Assembly (NCBI GenBank): GCA_049521495.1
Contig: JBEKOT010000016.1
Location: 1 to 27,631, forward strand
From: CAWEPK01 sp049521495
Lineage (GTDB): Bacteria > Desulfobacterota > Syntrophorhabdia > Syntrophorhabdales > WCHB1-27
Direction of reading: 5' to 3'
Length of the DNA stretch: 27,631 bases
Position numbers and translations under genes: made by a program. Numbering within the stretch: position 1 is the stretch's first letter; each line of letters opens with the position of its first letter. The notes beneath the pieces were generated by a model. It did no database searches. It saw only the letters and a list, made by a program, of their open reading frames with translations, and was not told where the DNA came from. Shown here piece by piece: positions 1-7,334 of the stretch.

Positions 1-83
1 ACTTCCCTGTTCTTCGCCTTCGTTACCGTACCCAGGTAATCCAGCACTTTCTGTTTAAGCTCCTCCGTCGCTTCTCCGTTCAT
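1..83 (-). CDS. Start of an unidentified leftward gene (partial)
   Basis: An ATG at 83-81 on the minus strand opens a frame that runs off the left edge, giving 27 residues that begin MNGEATEELKQKVLDYLG. A GGAGG Shine-Dalgarno sequence lies 4 bases upstream (minus strand, 92-88), and a good promoter sits about 55 bases further upstream. The visible part looks like a charged amphipathic helix, as at the start of small winged-helix or DsrD-like proteins, but too little is present to name a family. The start is well supported because the promoter, ribosome-binding site and open frame line up. The function is unknown. Confidence 0.55.
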   Translation of the reverse strand, partial: MNGEATEELKQKVLDYLGTVTKAKNRE

Positions 84-100
84 GGGACCTCCCCGGCTGA

Positions 101-120
101 GGAAAGCTCTTTAGCTTTCC
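101..120. promoter_or_regulatory. Perfect hairpin in the 5' leader of the leftward gene
   Basis: GGAAAGCT (101-108) and AGCTTTCC (113-120) form a perfect 8-bp stem with a 4-base loop. On the minus strand the hairpin lies between the predicted transcription start and the ribosome-binding site of the gene starting at 83. It has no T-run, so it is not a typical terminator. It could affect mRNA stability or translation, or be a protein-binding site; the sequence alone does not decide. Confidence 0.45.
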
Positions 121-139
121 CGGCAGTTCTCATTATCCC

Positions 140-168
140 AAGATACATTATAGGGCCCTGGCTGTCAA
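140..168 (-). promoter_or_regulatory. Sigma70-type promoter for the leftward gene at the left edge
   Basis: On the minus strand a perfect -35 box TTGACA (168-163) and a -10 box TATCTT (145-140) are separated by 17 bases. A second TATAAT lies inside the spacer but is only 10 bases from the -35 box, so it is less likely to be used. Transcription would start near 133, giving a leader of about 50 bases that contains the hairpin at 101-120. Confidence 0.6.
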
Positions 169-220
169 GTTGCACAGCCCTGCCCTCTCGGGCAAGCGAT
201 TGGACATTACCCTCCAGTCC

Positions 221-352
221 CCCCCGGCCGCTCGCACCTTATTCTCTCTGCTCCCAATGTTAGCCGGGTATCTACCCCCGGCCGCTCCCCTTTCTCTCTA
301 TTTCTTTTAAAGACCCCCCTTCAACTACCCCCGGCCGCTCGCACCTTATTCT
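221..352. repeat. Short direct repeats with the core CCCCCGGCCGCTC
   Basis: A 25-base sequence occurs identically at 221-245 and 328-352. Its first 13 bases (CCCCCGGCCGCTC) occur a third time at 275-287. The starts are 54 and 53 bases apart, so the spacing is nearly regular. Read on the minus strand, both long copies can encode NKVRAAGG, although they lie in different frames relative to each other. No similar element was seen elsewhere in the window. The region otherwise looks non-coding. Confidence 0.6.
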
Positions 353-605
353 TCCGCTGACCCGGCGCTCCCGGACTTACCCGTAATTGGTGCTCCTTCC
401 ACTCAAATCCGGAACTCGCAACATATGTGGGTATCTCGTTTGATTCGTGTGCACTTCTCACTATTGTTTTGTTGTCTATGGAAGTGCACCGTTCCCCCCG
501 CACCAATCGGGTGCCAAGTCCTCCCGCGATGGTCGCGTAAGAAAAGGCCCTCCCGTCCGGGGTAAAGAAAGGGCTAGAGGGAAGGGTCTTCCGGAAGTAT
601 TCCAT
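321..605 (-). CDS. Doubtful 94-residue ORF in the repeat-bearing leader region
   Basis: This ORF has an ATG but no recognisable ribosome-binding site or promoter, and I do not recognise the protein. Its first 40 or so codons (MEYFRKTLPSSPFFTPDGRA onward) use the GC-ending codons typical of this genome, whereas the second half does not and ends inside one copy of the local direct repeat. The start region is matched by an inverted near-copy at 745-761 that opens with MEY and LPS in similar positions. It may be a remnant of a former gene or a by-product of repeats. I list it only because no better gene occupies this stretch. Confidence 0.2.
   Translation of the reverse strand: MEYFRKTLPSSPFFTPDGRAFSYATIAGGLGTRLVRGERCTSIDNKTIVRSAHESNEIPTYVASSGFEWKEHQLRVSPGAPGQRKNKVRAAGGS
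449..489. repeat. 9-bp perfect inverted repeat
   Basis: GTGCACTTC (449-457) and GAAGTGCAC (481-489) are perfectly complementary across a 23-base loop. A smaller inverted repeat, GCACC/GGTGC at 500-504 and 510-514, follows directly. Neither arrangement has a T-run. The surrounding sequence has no convincing gene, so this could be a structured transcript or a protein site, or have no role. Confidence 0.35.
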
Positions 606-761
606 AAGCGCGTCGTGCGAAACGAGCGGGGTATACCCGCAGGAAGGGTAGAACGTTAAGAACGCGCCCGTTTCGATTCCTCTCCATTAAGTGAGGTAAA
701 GCTAGGATCGATAGAGGTCAGGAGCCGCCGGGAGCGAAAGCGAAATGGAATACTCCGGAAG
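588..761. repeat. Imperfect inverted repeat around a 139-base core
   Basis: The sequence at 588-605 reappears in inverted orientation at 745-761 with a single-base difference in length, and weaker similarity extends about 6 bases further outward. Both arms begin with ATG GAA TAC read outward, giving MEYFRKTLPS on the left and MEYSGRALPS on the right; the right ORF stops after 11 codons. The core contains no gene. The arrangement resembles the ends of a small non-autonomous element or a partial inverted duplication. I saw no target-site duplication. Confidence 0.4.
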
Positions 762-846
762 GGCCTTACCGTCTATATAGCAAGAGACTAAGAAGAGAAG
801 AAGGGAAGAGACTGACCGGGACTCCAGTTGAAACCGTCAGGCTCTT

Positions 847-2394
847 ATGCTAAAGTTGGCCAAAAGCATGAAGAAAGGAAAGATCTATCTCGTCGGCGCC
901 GGTCCGGGGGACATCGGGCTCCTAACACTGAAAGGGATGAGGTGCCTGGAAAAAGCCGACATCATAGTCTACGATTTTCACATCAACCCCCAAATACTCA
1001 ACTATGTAAAGCATGATGCCGAATTCGTGTACGCGGGAAAGAGGGGCGGACACCATGAGATGTCCCAGGACGAGATCAACGGGCTCCTCGTGAGCCGCGC
1101 CAGGGAGGGTAAAACCATCTGCAGGCTGAAGGGGGGCGACCCCTTCGTCTTCGGCAGGGGCGGGGAGGAGGCGGAGGCCCTTTCCGGTGCCGGCATACCC
1201 TTCGAGGTGGTCCCCGGCGTAAGCTCGGCGGTGGCTGTCCCGGCCTACGCCGGCATTCCGCTGACCCACCGCCGGTACGCCTCTTCCTTTACAGTCGTCA
1301 CCGGAAACGAGGCGGCATCGAAGGCGGAAAGCAGCACCTACTGGTCCGGCCTCACCGGCTCCCACGATACGCTGGTCTTCCTCATGGGGGTAAAGAACCT
1401 GGACACTATAGCTCAAAGGCTGATAGAGCACGGCAAGTCCCCCGAAACGCCTTCCGCCCTCATACGCTGGGGCACGAGGCCGGAGCAGCAGACCGTAGTC
1501 GCGCCCCTGGGCCGGATTGCCGACGCAGCCAGGAACGACGACATCCGGCCGCCGGCCATCCTTGTCGTGGGAGATGTAGTGACGCTTCGGGACAAGCTGA
1601 AATGGTATGAGGAGAAACCCCTTTTCGGGCACAGGGTGCTTGTCACCAGGGAGTATACCGCCGAATACGAACCCCTCGAGGAGGCCGGGGCGGAGGTCTT
1701 CGAGTTTCCCACCGTGCGGTTCACGGCGCCTCCGAGCTTCGAGGAGGCCGACCGTGCCATAGGTAACCTTTCCTCGTACAACTGGCTTGTCGTCACCAGC
1801 GGAAACGCCTTCAGATACTTTCTCGCGAGGCTCCTTGATTCGGGCATGGATATAAGGGACCTCAGAGGGATGAAGGTCTGCGCCATAGGGTCGAAGACCG
1901 CAGGGACGATCAGGCAGCTCGGGGTGAGGGTCGATCTGGTCCCGGACGAATTCAGCGCGGAGGGACTGGCCGATGCGTTCCTTGCCCTTGACGAAAGAGG
2001 CGACCTTTCGGACTTAAACATTCTCCTGCCGAGGGCCGAGAAGGCGAGGGACCTCTTCCCCGAGAAGGTGAGGCAACTCGGCGGGCGCATAGACACGCCG
2101 GCGGTCTACCGGACGGTCAAGCCTGAGAAGCACGGGAGGCGCCTGCAGCGGTTCATGTCGGAAGGCCGAATATCGATCGCCACCTTCACCAGCGGGGCCG
2201 CCTTCCGCAACTTCCTCGCGATGCTGGGACCGGACTCGTCGTCTTTCCTGAAAGACGTAGCCATAGCCGTGATCGGTCCCGTAACGGCCGGGACCGTTGA
2301 AGAAGAAGGGCTTAAGGTCTCCATCATGCCCTCGAAGGCGACGATTTCCGCCATGGTCGAAGAGATCATCGACTGGGTGTCCCGGAAACGGTAA
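847..2394 (+). CDS. cobA-hemD: Uroporphyrinogen-III C-methyltransferase / uroporphyrinogen-III synthase fusion
   Basis: This 515-residue fusion makes uroporphyrinogen III and methylates it twice with S-adenosylmethionine to precorrin-2, the branch point to sirohaem and cobalamin. Residues 10-250 form the methyltransferase: the SAM-binding VGAGPGD loop near residue 16, CRLKGGDPFVFGRGGEE near 93, and VVPGVSSAVAVPAYAGIPLTHR near 120. Residues 260-510 form the HemD half, with GHRVLVTRE at its start, VTSGNAFRYF, and the ATFTSGAAFRNFL loop. The fusion is common in Deltaproteobacteria and Firmicutes, usually beside hemC, which is not here. The ATG at 868 (MKKGKIYLVG) matches the family start better than 847; neither has a strong ribosome-binding site. 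The gene is convergent with the next one. Confidence 0.93.
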   Translation: MLKLAKSMKKGKIYLVGAGPGDIGLLTLKGMRCLEKADIIVYDFHINPQILNYVKHDAEFVYAGKRGGHHEMSQDEINGLLVSRAREGKTICRLKGGDPFVFGRGGEEAEALSGAGIPFEVVPGVSSAVAVPAYAGIPLTHRRYASSFTVVTGNEAASKAESSTYWSGLTGSHDTLVFLMGVKNLDTIAQRLIEHGKSPETPSALIRWGTRPEQQTVVAPLGRIADAARNDDIRPPAILVVGDVVTLRDKLKWYEEKPLFGHRVLVTREYTAEYEPLEEAGAEVFEFPTVRFTAPPSFEEADRAIGNLSSYNWLVVTSGNAFRYFLARLLDSGMDIRDLRGMKVCAIGSKTAGTIRQLGVRVDLVPDEFSAEGLADAFLALDERGDLSDLNILLPRAEKARDLFPEKVRQLGGRIDTPAVYRTVKPEKHGRRLQRFMSEGRISIATFTSGAAFRNFLAMLGPDSSSFLKDVAIAVIGPVTAGTVEEEGLKVSIMPSKATISAMVEEIIDWVSRKR

Positions 2395-2463
2395 TCTTCA
2401 CCGGCCTTGGCTGCGTATCCGCGGCCGCTTTCGGGGCATCCCCTGCGCGGGCACCCGGGCCAA

Positions 2464-2910
2464 TCACTTACGCCCCGGGGCGATGGAACGGTCGATGGAC
2501 CAGGTCCCTCCCCCCATGATCATGAGGGCTATCGACATGCCTATTATAAGGAGGTGGTACTCGATCCCCTCGCCCGCCTTCTGGCCGAACCAGTTCATGA
2601 AAAAGCCGAACTTGAGGTGCACCAGCAAAACGGCTACACACATTTCCACTGCGATGGCGAAAGCGGCGACCCTGGTGAGGAAACCGAAGAAGAGCCCGAT
2701 GGGACCCAGGAATTCAGCGGCAATTGCCAGGACGGCGAACGAAAGGGGTATGTGCATCTTCATCATGCCGGCCATCGCCGCCTGCAGGCCGTGGCCGCCG
2801 AACCATCCGAGCACCTTCTGGGCTCCGTGGGGAAAGAAAACCACAGCCAGGAAGACGCGAAGAACAAGCGCCGAGGCCGCCCGATCCGTCTGAAGCAGTG
2901 CTTTGAACAT
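2464..2910 (-). CDS. DoxX-family membrane protein
   Basis: The 148-residue protein has four predicted transmembrane helices (about 13-30, 56-77, 79-98 and 118-135). It carries the DoxX hallmarks: a PHGAQK motif after the first helix, GWFGG shortly after, EFLGPIGLFFGFLTR in the second-third helix region, and the EYHLL segment before the last helix. DoxX relatives are small inner-membrane proteins linked to quinone or sulfur redox chemistry and to oxidative stress. The exact substrate cannot be read from the sequence. A GGGGG tract sits 7 bases before the ATG as a weak ribosome-binding site. The gene lies 88 bases after the flavoprotein gene on the same strand, so both may be transcribed together. 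Confidence 0.85.
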   Translation of the reverse strand: MFKALLQTDRAASALVLRVFLAVVFFPHGAQKVLGWFGGHGLQAAMAGMMKMHIPLSFAVLAIAAEFLGPIGLFFGFLTRVAAFAIAVEMCVAVLLVHLKFGFFMNWFGQKAGEGIEYHLLIIGMSIALMIMGGGTWSIDRSIAPGRK

Positions 2911-2998
2911 GTAGAACCCCCGGAAAGAGAGATCGTACCCTATTCAAATTGTAATCGCATCCTCCCATTCGGGCCAGCGCCTTTCGTTTTTTTCTTTC

Positions 2999-3838
2999 TC
3001 AGCCCGGCTTCACCCATCTGCCCATATCCTTGTAAGGCAGGGTCAGGCGGACGATCTCCTTTCTTTTCGCCATGAAACGGGCCTTCATCCCTTTGAGCCA
3101 CTCCCTATGGTCCCGGACAAATCCGATGTCCCCCACGTCCCATCCCGGCGCCCCCCTCGTTGCGCCCCTCTCGTCGATCAGGAAGGACCCGTGGCAGACG
3201 GTGCAGATAAAGTCGGTCTTTCTCACCCGGACGATGTCGTTCCCGCAGAAGGGGCAGGCCCGCACACGTCCGGCCCGCCTCCCCGGCTCGAAAAGGCCCT
3301 TCCCGACCCTTTCGGCGGTCCTGAGGTGCCTCTTGTCGGAAAGGACGTCGCCGGGCAGGGCCGCTTTCAGGGTCAAGACCGCCTTCACCTTCAGGCCGAG
3401 AAAGGCCGCGAGGGTGAGGAGGGTCTGGGGGGCTGTCCCTATCCTGTCCTTGAGGCCGTACGTGGCGACGAGTATGCAAGGCTTCTCCCACATCTTTTCG
3501 ACAAGGGGGAAGAAGGAAAAAACCCGGTCTAGGAGCATCTTGACGCTTCCATGGGCCCCAAGGAAATAGACGGGAGACGCGATTACGATCGCATCGGCCG
3601 AGACCATCTGCCCCTTGAGGAAAGGGATGTCGTCTTCAATGGGACAGATACCCTCGTCCAGACAGCGGTAGCACCCCCTGCAGGGCATGACGTTCAGCTC
3701 CGGAAGGCGCACGAGGCTGAGCTCGCAATCGGGTGCATGCCTCGCCGCCTCCTTGACGAAAAGCTCGCAGTTACCGAGCTTCCTTTGGGAGCCGATGATG
3801 CCGAGGATCGTTCTTTTCCGGCTGATCCCGTCGGTCAT
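2999..3838 (-). CDS. Iron-sulfur flavoprotein (NADPH-dependent FMN reductase fold) with C-terminal zinc ribbon
   Basis: The 279-residue protein begins with a flavodoxin-like domain (GIIGSQRKLGN near residue 13, ASPVYFLGAHGSVKMLLDR near 88) that binds FMN. The compact cluster C53-x2-C56-x2-C59-x5-C65 matches the [4Fe-4S] ligand pattern of archaeal and clostridial iron-sulfur flavoproteins. A second cysteine set, C195-x2-C198 and C212-x2-C215, forms a zinc-ribbon or rubredoxin-like knuckle in the C-terminal third, a region the basic family lacks. The protein is probably a cytoplasmic electron carrier or small-molecule reductase in an anaerobe; its partner is unknown. An AGGAGG sequence upstream supports the start. 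It is divergent from ftsH. Confidence 0.85.
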   Translation of the reverse strand: MTDGISRKRTILGIIGSQRKLGNCELFVKEAARHAPDCELSLVRLPELNVMPCRGCYRCLDEGICPIEDDIPFLKGQMVSADAIVIASPVYFLGAHGSVKMLLDRVFSFFPLVEKMWEKPCILVATYGLKDRIGTAPQTLLTLAAFLGLKVKAVLTLKAALPGDVLSDKRHLRTAERVGKGLFEPGRRAGRVRACPFCGNDIVRVRKTDFICTVCHGSFLIDERGATRGAPGWDVGDIGFVRDHREWLKGMKARFMAKRKEIVRLTLPYKDMGRWVKPG

Positions 3839-3866
3839 GGAGTATCCCTCCTCCTGTTCGAGCCTA

Positions 3867-3895
3867 TTGAAACTAAACGGATTTTATGTTACAAC
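3867..3895 (+). promoter_or_regulatory. Candidate promoter for the ftsH operon
   Basis: TTGAAA (3867-3872) and TACAAC (3890-3895) are 17 bases apart. Transcription from it would start near 3902, only a couple of bases before the ATG at 3904, so the transcript would be almost leaderless. The ATG at 3886 lies inside this promoter, which argues against that start. The -10 box is only a fair match. Confidence 0.4.
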
Positions 3896-3903
3896 TCGTT
3901 GTC

Positions 3904-5736
3904 ATGAAAAATAAGAACGTTAATCCTTTTAACAGAGGTGTATTTCTCTGGCTTTTTATTATCCTTCTTATCCTCTTCCTTTTCAATATCTACCACAAGC
4001 CGAGGAAGCAGTTCGAGACAATGGCCTTCAGCGATTTCGTGGAATCGGTCTCCGCGGACCAGGTGTCGTCCGTCACCATTCAGGGCAAGAACATCAGCGG
4101 CGTCATGAAAGACGGCCGGGACTTCAAGACCTTCGCCCCTGAAGACCCCGACCTCCTGAAGCTCATTAGGCAACATAAGATCAAGATACAGGCCAAGCCC
4201 GACGAGGACTCGGGCATATGGCAGTCTATCTTTGTCTCCTGGTTCCCCATGCTCCTCCTCATAGGCGTCTGGATCTTCTTCATGAGGCAGATGCAGGCGG
4301 GAGGGGGAAAAGCCCTTGCTTTCGGCAAGAGCAAGGCCCGCATGGCCAACGGAAGGGGGGAAAAGGTCACCTTCCACGACGTGGCGGGCATAGAGGAGGC
4401 CAAGGTCGAGCTGGAGGAGATCATCGAGTTCCTGCGGGACGCCAAGAAGTTTACCAGGCTCGGCGGTAGGATACCGAAGGGGGTCCTCCTCGTCGGGCAG
4501 CCGGGGACGGGGAAGACGCTCCTTGCCAGGGCTATCGCCGGCGAGGCTAACGTGCCTTTCTTCAGCATCAGCGGCTCCGATTTCGTTGAGATGTTCGTCG
4601 GCGTCGGCGCTTCCCGCGTGCGCGACCTCTTCAACCAGGGGAAGAAGAGCGCCCCCTGCATCATCTTCATCGACGAGATAGATGCGGTCGGCAGGCACAG
4701 GGGCGCCGGTCTGGGCGGAGGACACGACGAGAGGGAGCAGACCCTCAATCAGCTCCTCGTGGAGATGGACGGGTTTGAATCGAACGCCGGCGTCATAGTC
4801 GTCTCTGCGACCAACAGGCCCGATGTGCTCGATCCGGCCCTTCTCAGGCCCGGCCGGTTCGACAGGCAGATTGTCGTGCCCATTCCCGACGTGAAGGGCC
4901 GGGAAGAGATACTGGCGGTCCATACAAGGAAGACCGTCCTCTCCGGCGCTATCGATCTTTCGGTGATCGCCAGGGGTACGCCCGGTTTTTCCGGCGCCGA
5001 CCTGGCTAACCTGGTCAACGAGGCCGCCCTCCTCGCGGCGAGAAAAGACAAGAGAGAGATCGAGATCTCCGACCTCGAGGAAGCCAAGGACAAGGTGCTC
5101 ATGGGCGTCGAGAGACGGAGCATGATCATCCCCTTCTCGGAAAGAAGGAACGCGGCCTACCACGAGGCCGGACACGCGCTGGTGGCGAAGATGATCCCGA
5201 ACTCCGACCCCATCCACAAGGTGACCATCATCCCTCGGGGCAGAGCCCTCGGCATCACGCAGCAGCTCCCGATAGACGAGAGGCACACTTACCCGCGGGA
5301 ATACCTCGTCGACAACATTACCATCCTCCTCGGCGGAAGGGCTGCCGAGGAAATCGTCCTCAACCACCAAACGACCGGGGCAGGCAACGACATAGAGCGG
5401 GCCACGGAGATCGCCAGGAAGATGGTCTGCGAATGGGGCATGAGCGAAACGCTGGGACCCCTGAATTACGGCAGGAAAGACGAGCCGCTTTTCCTCGGAA
5501 AGGAGTTGCAGCGCCAGCGGGAGTTCAGCGAGAGTACGGCGAAAGAGATCGACGCAGAGTTGAGGAAGATCGTATCGGGCTGCTTCGAAAAAGCAAAGAG
5601 CCTTCTTCTGAACAACATCGACGCCCTCCATACCGTCGCCACCGCCCTCCTCGACAAAGAGGTACTGGACGGCCAGGAAATAGATAAACTTTTAGGGGAA
5701 AAGGTCAATGGCCCGGGGGAAACGGTTCAAGGATAG
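3904..5736 (+). CDS. ftsH: ATP-dependent zinc metalloprotease FtsH
   Basis: This membrane-anchored AAA+ protease degrades misfolded membrane proteins and short-lived regulators. Starting at 3904 it has 610 residues: a first transmembrane helix right after the N-terminus (FLWLFIILLILFLF), a small periplasmic domain, a second helix (WFPMLLLIGVWIFF), then the AAA module with Walker A at 198-205, Walker B IIFIDEID and the second region of homology ATNRPDVLDPALLRPGRFD. The zinc site HEAGH is at 420-424, and the third ligand lies in TTGAGNDIERAT. Walker A reads GQPGTGKT where most FtsH proteins have GPPGTGKT. The in-frame ATG at 3886 is possible, but 3904 gives the usual N-terminus. Neither has a good ribosome-binding site. 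It is the first gene of the long operon. Confidence 0.95.
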   Translation: MKNKNVNPFNRGVFLWLFIILLILFLFNIYHKPRKQFETMAFSDFVESVSADQVSSVTIQGKNISGVMKDGRDFKTFAPEDPDLLKLIRQHKIKIQAKPDEDSGIWQSIFVSWFPMLLLIGVWIFFMRQMQAGGGKALAFGKSKARMANGRGEKVTFHDVAGIEEAKVELEEIIEFLRDAKKFTRLGGRIPKGVLLVGQPGTGKTLLARAIAGEANVPFFSISGSDFVEMFVGVGASRVRDLFNQGKKSAPCIIFIDEIDAVGRHRGAGLGGGHDEREQTLNQLLVEMDGFESNAGVIVVSATNRPDVLDPALLRPGRFDRQIVVPIPDVKGREEILAVHTRKTVLSGAIDLSVIARGTPGFSGADLANLVNEAALLAARKDKREIEISDLEEAKDKVLMGVERRSMIIPFSERRNAAYHEAGHALVAKMIPNSDPIHKVTIIPRGRALGITQQLPIDERHTYPREYLVDNITILLGGRAAEEIVLNHQTTGAGNDIERATEIARKMVCEWGMSETLGPLNYGRKDEPLFLGKELQRQREFSESTAKEIDAELRKIVSGCFEKAKSLLLNNIDALHTVATALLDKEVLDGQEIDKLLGEKVNGPGETVQG

Positions 5737-6541
5737 GCCTCTCGTGATGGGCATCTTGAACGTTACGCCCGACTCCTTCTATGACGGAGGCGCCTACTTC
5801 CCGAAGGAGAAGGCGCAGGACCGGGCAATGCAGATGATCGACGAGGGCGCGGACATCCTGGACATCGGGGGCGAGTCGACGAGGCCCTTTTCAGATCCCA
5901 CGCCGGAGGAAGAGGAGCTCAGGCGGGTCATACCGGTAATCGAGTGGGTCAGGAAAAGGTCCGACGTCCCCATCTCCATCGACACTTACAAGGCTTCCGT
6001 TGCGGCTGCGGCCCTGTCCGCCGGCGCGGACATAATAAACGACATCTCCTCTCTTTCCTTCGATCCCCAGATGGCCGACGTGGCCGCCGCCTCGGATTCG
6101 CCCGTCGTCCTGACGCACATGAAAGGCACGCCGAGGGACATGCAGACGAACCCGGCCTACACGGACGTCCTGGGAGAGATCGAGGAATTCTTCGCCGAAA
6201 GGATTGCCTTTGCGAAAGGCCGCGGGATAGACGGGGACAATATCGTTATCGACCCGGGCATCGGCTTCGGGAAGCGCCTTCAGGACAACCTGGTCATCAT
6301 AAAGGGAATCGGCCGCCTGAAAGGGCTCGGGAAGCCGCTTCTCATCGGCACCTCGATGAAGTCCTTCATAGGCCGCATACTGGGAACTACCGCTCTCCGG
6401 GACAGGGCCGAGGTCTCGCTGGCCAGCGCGGCCATATCCGTTTGGAACGGGGCCGATATCGTGAGGGTCCACGACGTGGCGGGGACCCGGAGGGTCCTTT
6501 TCTTCATGCAGGCCCTGATGGCACCCCCGACACAAGGATAA
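5708..6541 (+). CDS. folP: Dihydropteroate synthase
   Basis: FolP joins 6-hydroxymethyl-dihydropterin diphosphate to p-aminobenzoate, giving dihydropteroate for folate synthesis. The 277-residue TIM barrel shows the family signatures in order: GILNVTPDSF from residue 15, DIGGESTRPF, PISIDTYK, NDISSL, THMKGTPRDMQ, IDPGIGFGK and GTSMKSFIG, followed by RVHDV near the end. The GTSMKSF segment corresponds to the common SRKSF loop that contacts the sulfonamide-binding pocket. The start overlaps the end of ftsH by 29 bases and has GGGGAAAAGG just upstream, so the two genes are probably translationally coupled. Confidence 0.95.
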   Translation: MARGKRFKDRPLVMGILNVTPDSFYDGGAYFPKEKAQDRAMQMIDEGADILDIGGESTRPFSDPTPEEEELRRVIPVIEWVRKRSDVPISIDTYKASVAAAALSAGADIINDISSLSFDPQMADVAAASDSPVVLTHMKGTPRDMQTNPAYTDVLGEIEEFFAERIAFAKGRGIDGDNIVIDPGIGFGKRLQDNLVIIKGIGRLKGLGKPLLIGTSMKSFIGRILGTTALRDRAEVSLASAAISVWNGADIVRVHDVAGTRRVLFFMQALMAPPTQG

Positions 6542-6547
6542 GCCGCC

Positions 6548-7312
6548 ATGACGCACATGGTCAGGTGGCAGGACTTCCTCGACGTACTGATAGTCGCCTT
6601 CATCATCTACCGTGTGCTGCTTCTGATCAAGGGCACGAAAGCCATCGAGCTCGCGGTCGGCCTCATCATGGTTTTTTCCGCTTTTTACGTGTCGAAGAAG
6701 CTGGAGCTTTTCACCCTCGGCTTCATGCTCAACAGTTTCGTCGCGTCCATCGTGCTGGTGATCGTCGTGATCTTCCAGAACGAGATCAGGCGCGTGCTCT
6801 TTGTGCTGGGGAGGAGCCCCTTTTTCCGGAAGATCACTTACGTGGAGGAGACGCTCTTCTACGACGAGCTGGTCAACGCTTGCACGATCATGGGCAAGAA
6901 AAAGACCGGCGCGCTGATAGTGCTGGAACGCGAGGTCGGGCTCGACGAGTTCCTCGAAGGGGGGATCAAGATAGATGCGGACGTTAACGCCGAGCTCATA
7001 GTGAGCATGTTTCAGCCCACGTCTCCCCTCCACGACGGGGCAGTGATCATCAAGGACGGGAGGATAAGGGCCGCGAGCTGCGTTCTTCCCCTTTCCACGA
7101 AGGACGACCTCGACAAAGATTTCGGGACGAGACACCGGGCGGCCATAGGCATCACCGAGGTAGCCGACGCCGTCTCCCTGGTAGTCTCCGAGGAATCGGG
7201 CCAGGTCTCTTACGGCGCCGGCGGAGGCATAAACAGGAACGCGAGCCCGGAAGTGCTCAAAAAGGCGCTGAAGGTCCTCCTTCAAGGCCAGGAGACGGCC
7301 GGCGGCCGTTAG
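6548..7312 (+). CDS. cdaA: Membrane diadenylate cyclase CdaA
   Basis: CdaA makes the second messenger cyclic di-AMP from two ATP. The 254-residue protein has about three N-terminal transmembrane helices (roughly 10-27, 33-48 and 57-77) followed by a DisA_N catalytic domain. The two diagnostic motifs are present: DGA at 163-165 and RHR at 195-197 within GTRHRAAIG. AAGGA lies 9 bases before the ATG. It sits 6 bases after folP and directly before cdaR, the usual regulatory partner. Cyclic di-AMP generally controls potassium and osmolyte transport and cell-wall balance; none of its receptors lie in this window. Confidence 0.95.
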   Translation: MTHMVRWQDFLDVLIVAFIIYRVLLLIKGTKAIELAVGLIMVFSAFYVSKKLELFTLGFMLNSFVASIVLVIVVIFQNEIRRVLFVLGRSPFFRKITYVEETLFYDELVNACTIMGKKKTGALIVLEREVGLDEFLEGGIKIDADVNAELIVSMFQPTSPLHDGAVIIKDGRIRAASCVLPLSTKDDLDKDFGTRHRAAIGITEVADAVSLVVSEESGQVSYGAGGGINRNASPEVLKKALKVLLQGQETAGGR

Positions 7313-7334
7313 AACGCTCACGGAGGGGATGTAC

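Noticed and set aside
447..659. A 70-codon plus-strand ORF in the left repeat region
   Set aside because: It has no ribosome-binding site, a basic low-complexity composition and overlaps the other doubtful ORF on the opposite strand.
606..846. Cobalamin riboswitch upstream of cobA-hemD
   Set aside because: I looked for the conserved B12-box (GCCACTG-like) and the surrounding core and found none. The region is purine-rich but does not show the riboswitch pattern.
3889..5631. A 580-codon open frame on the minus strand opposite ftsH
   Set aside because: It mirrors the highly conserved ftsH codons. Long antisense frames are expected in GC-rich genes, and the predicted protein has no recognisable domain.
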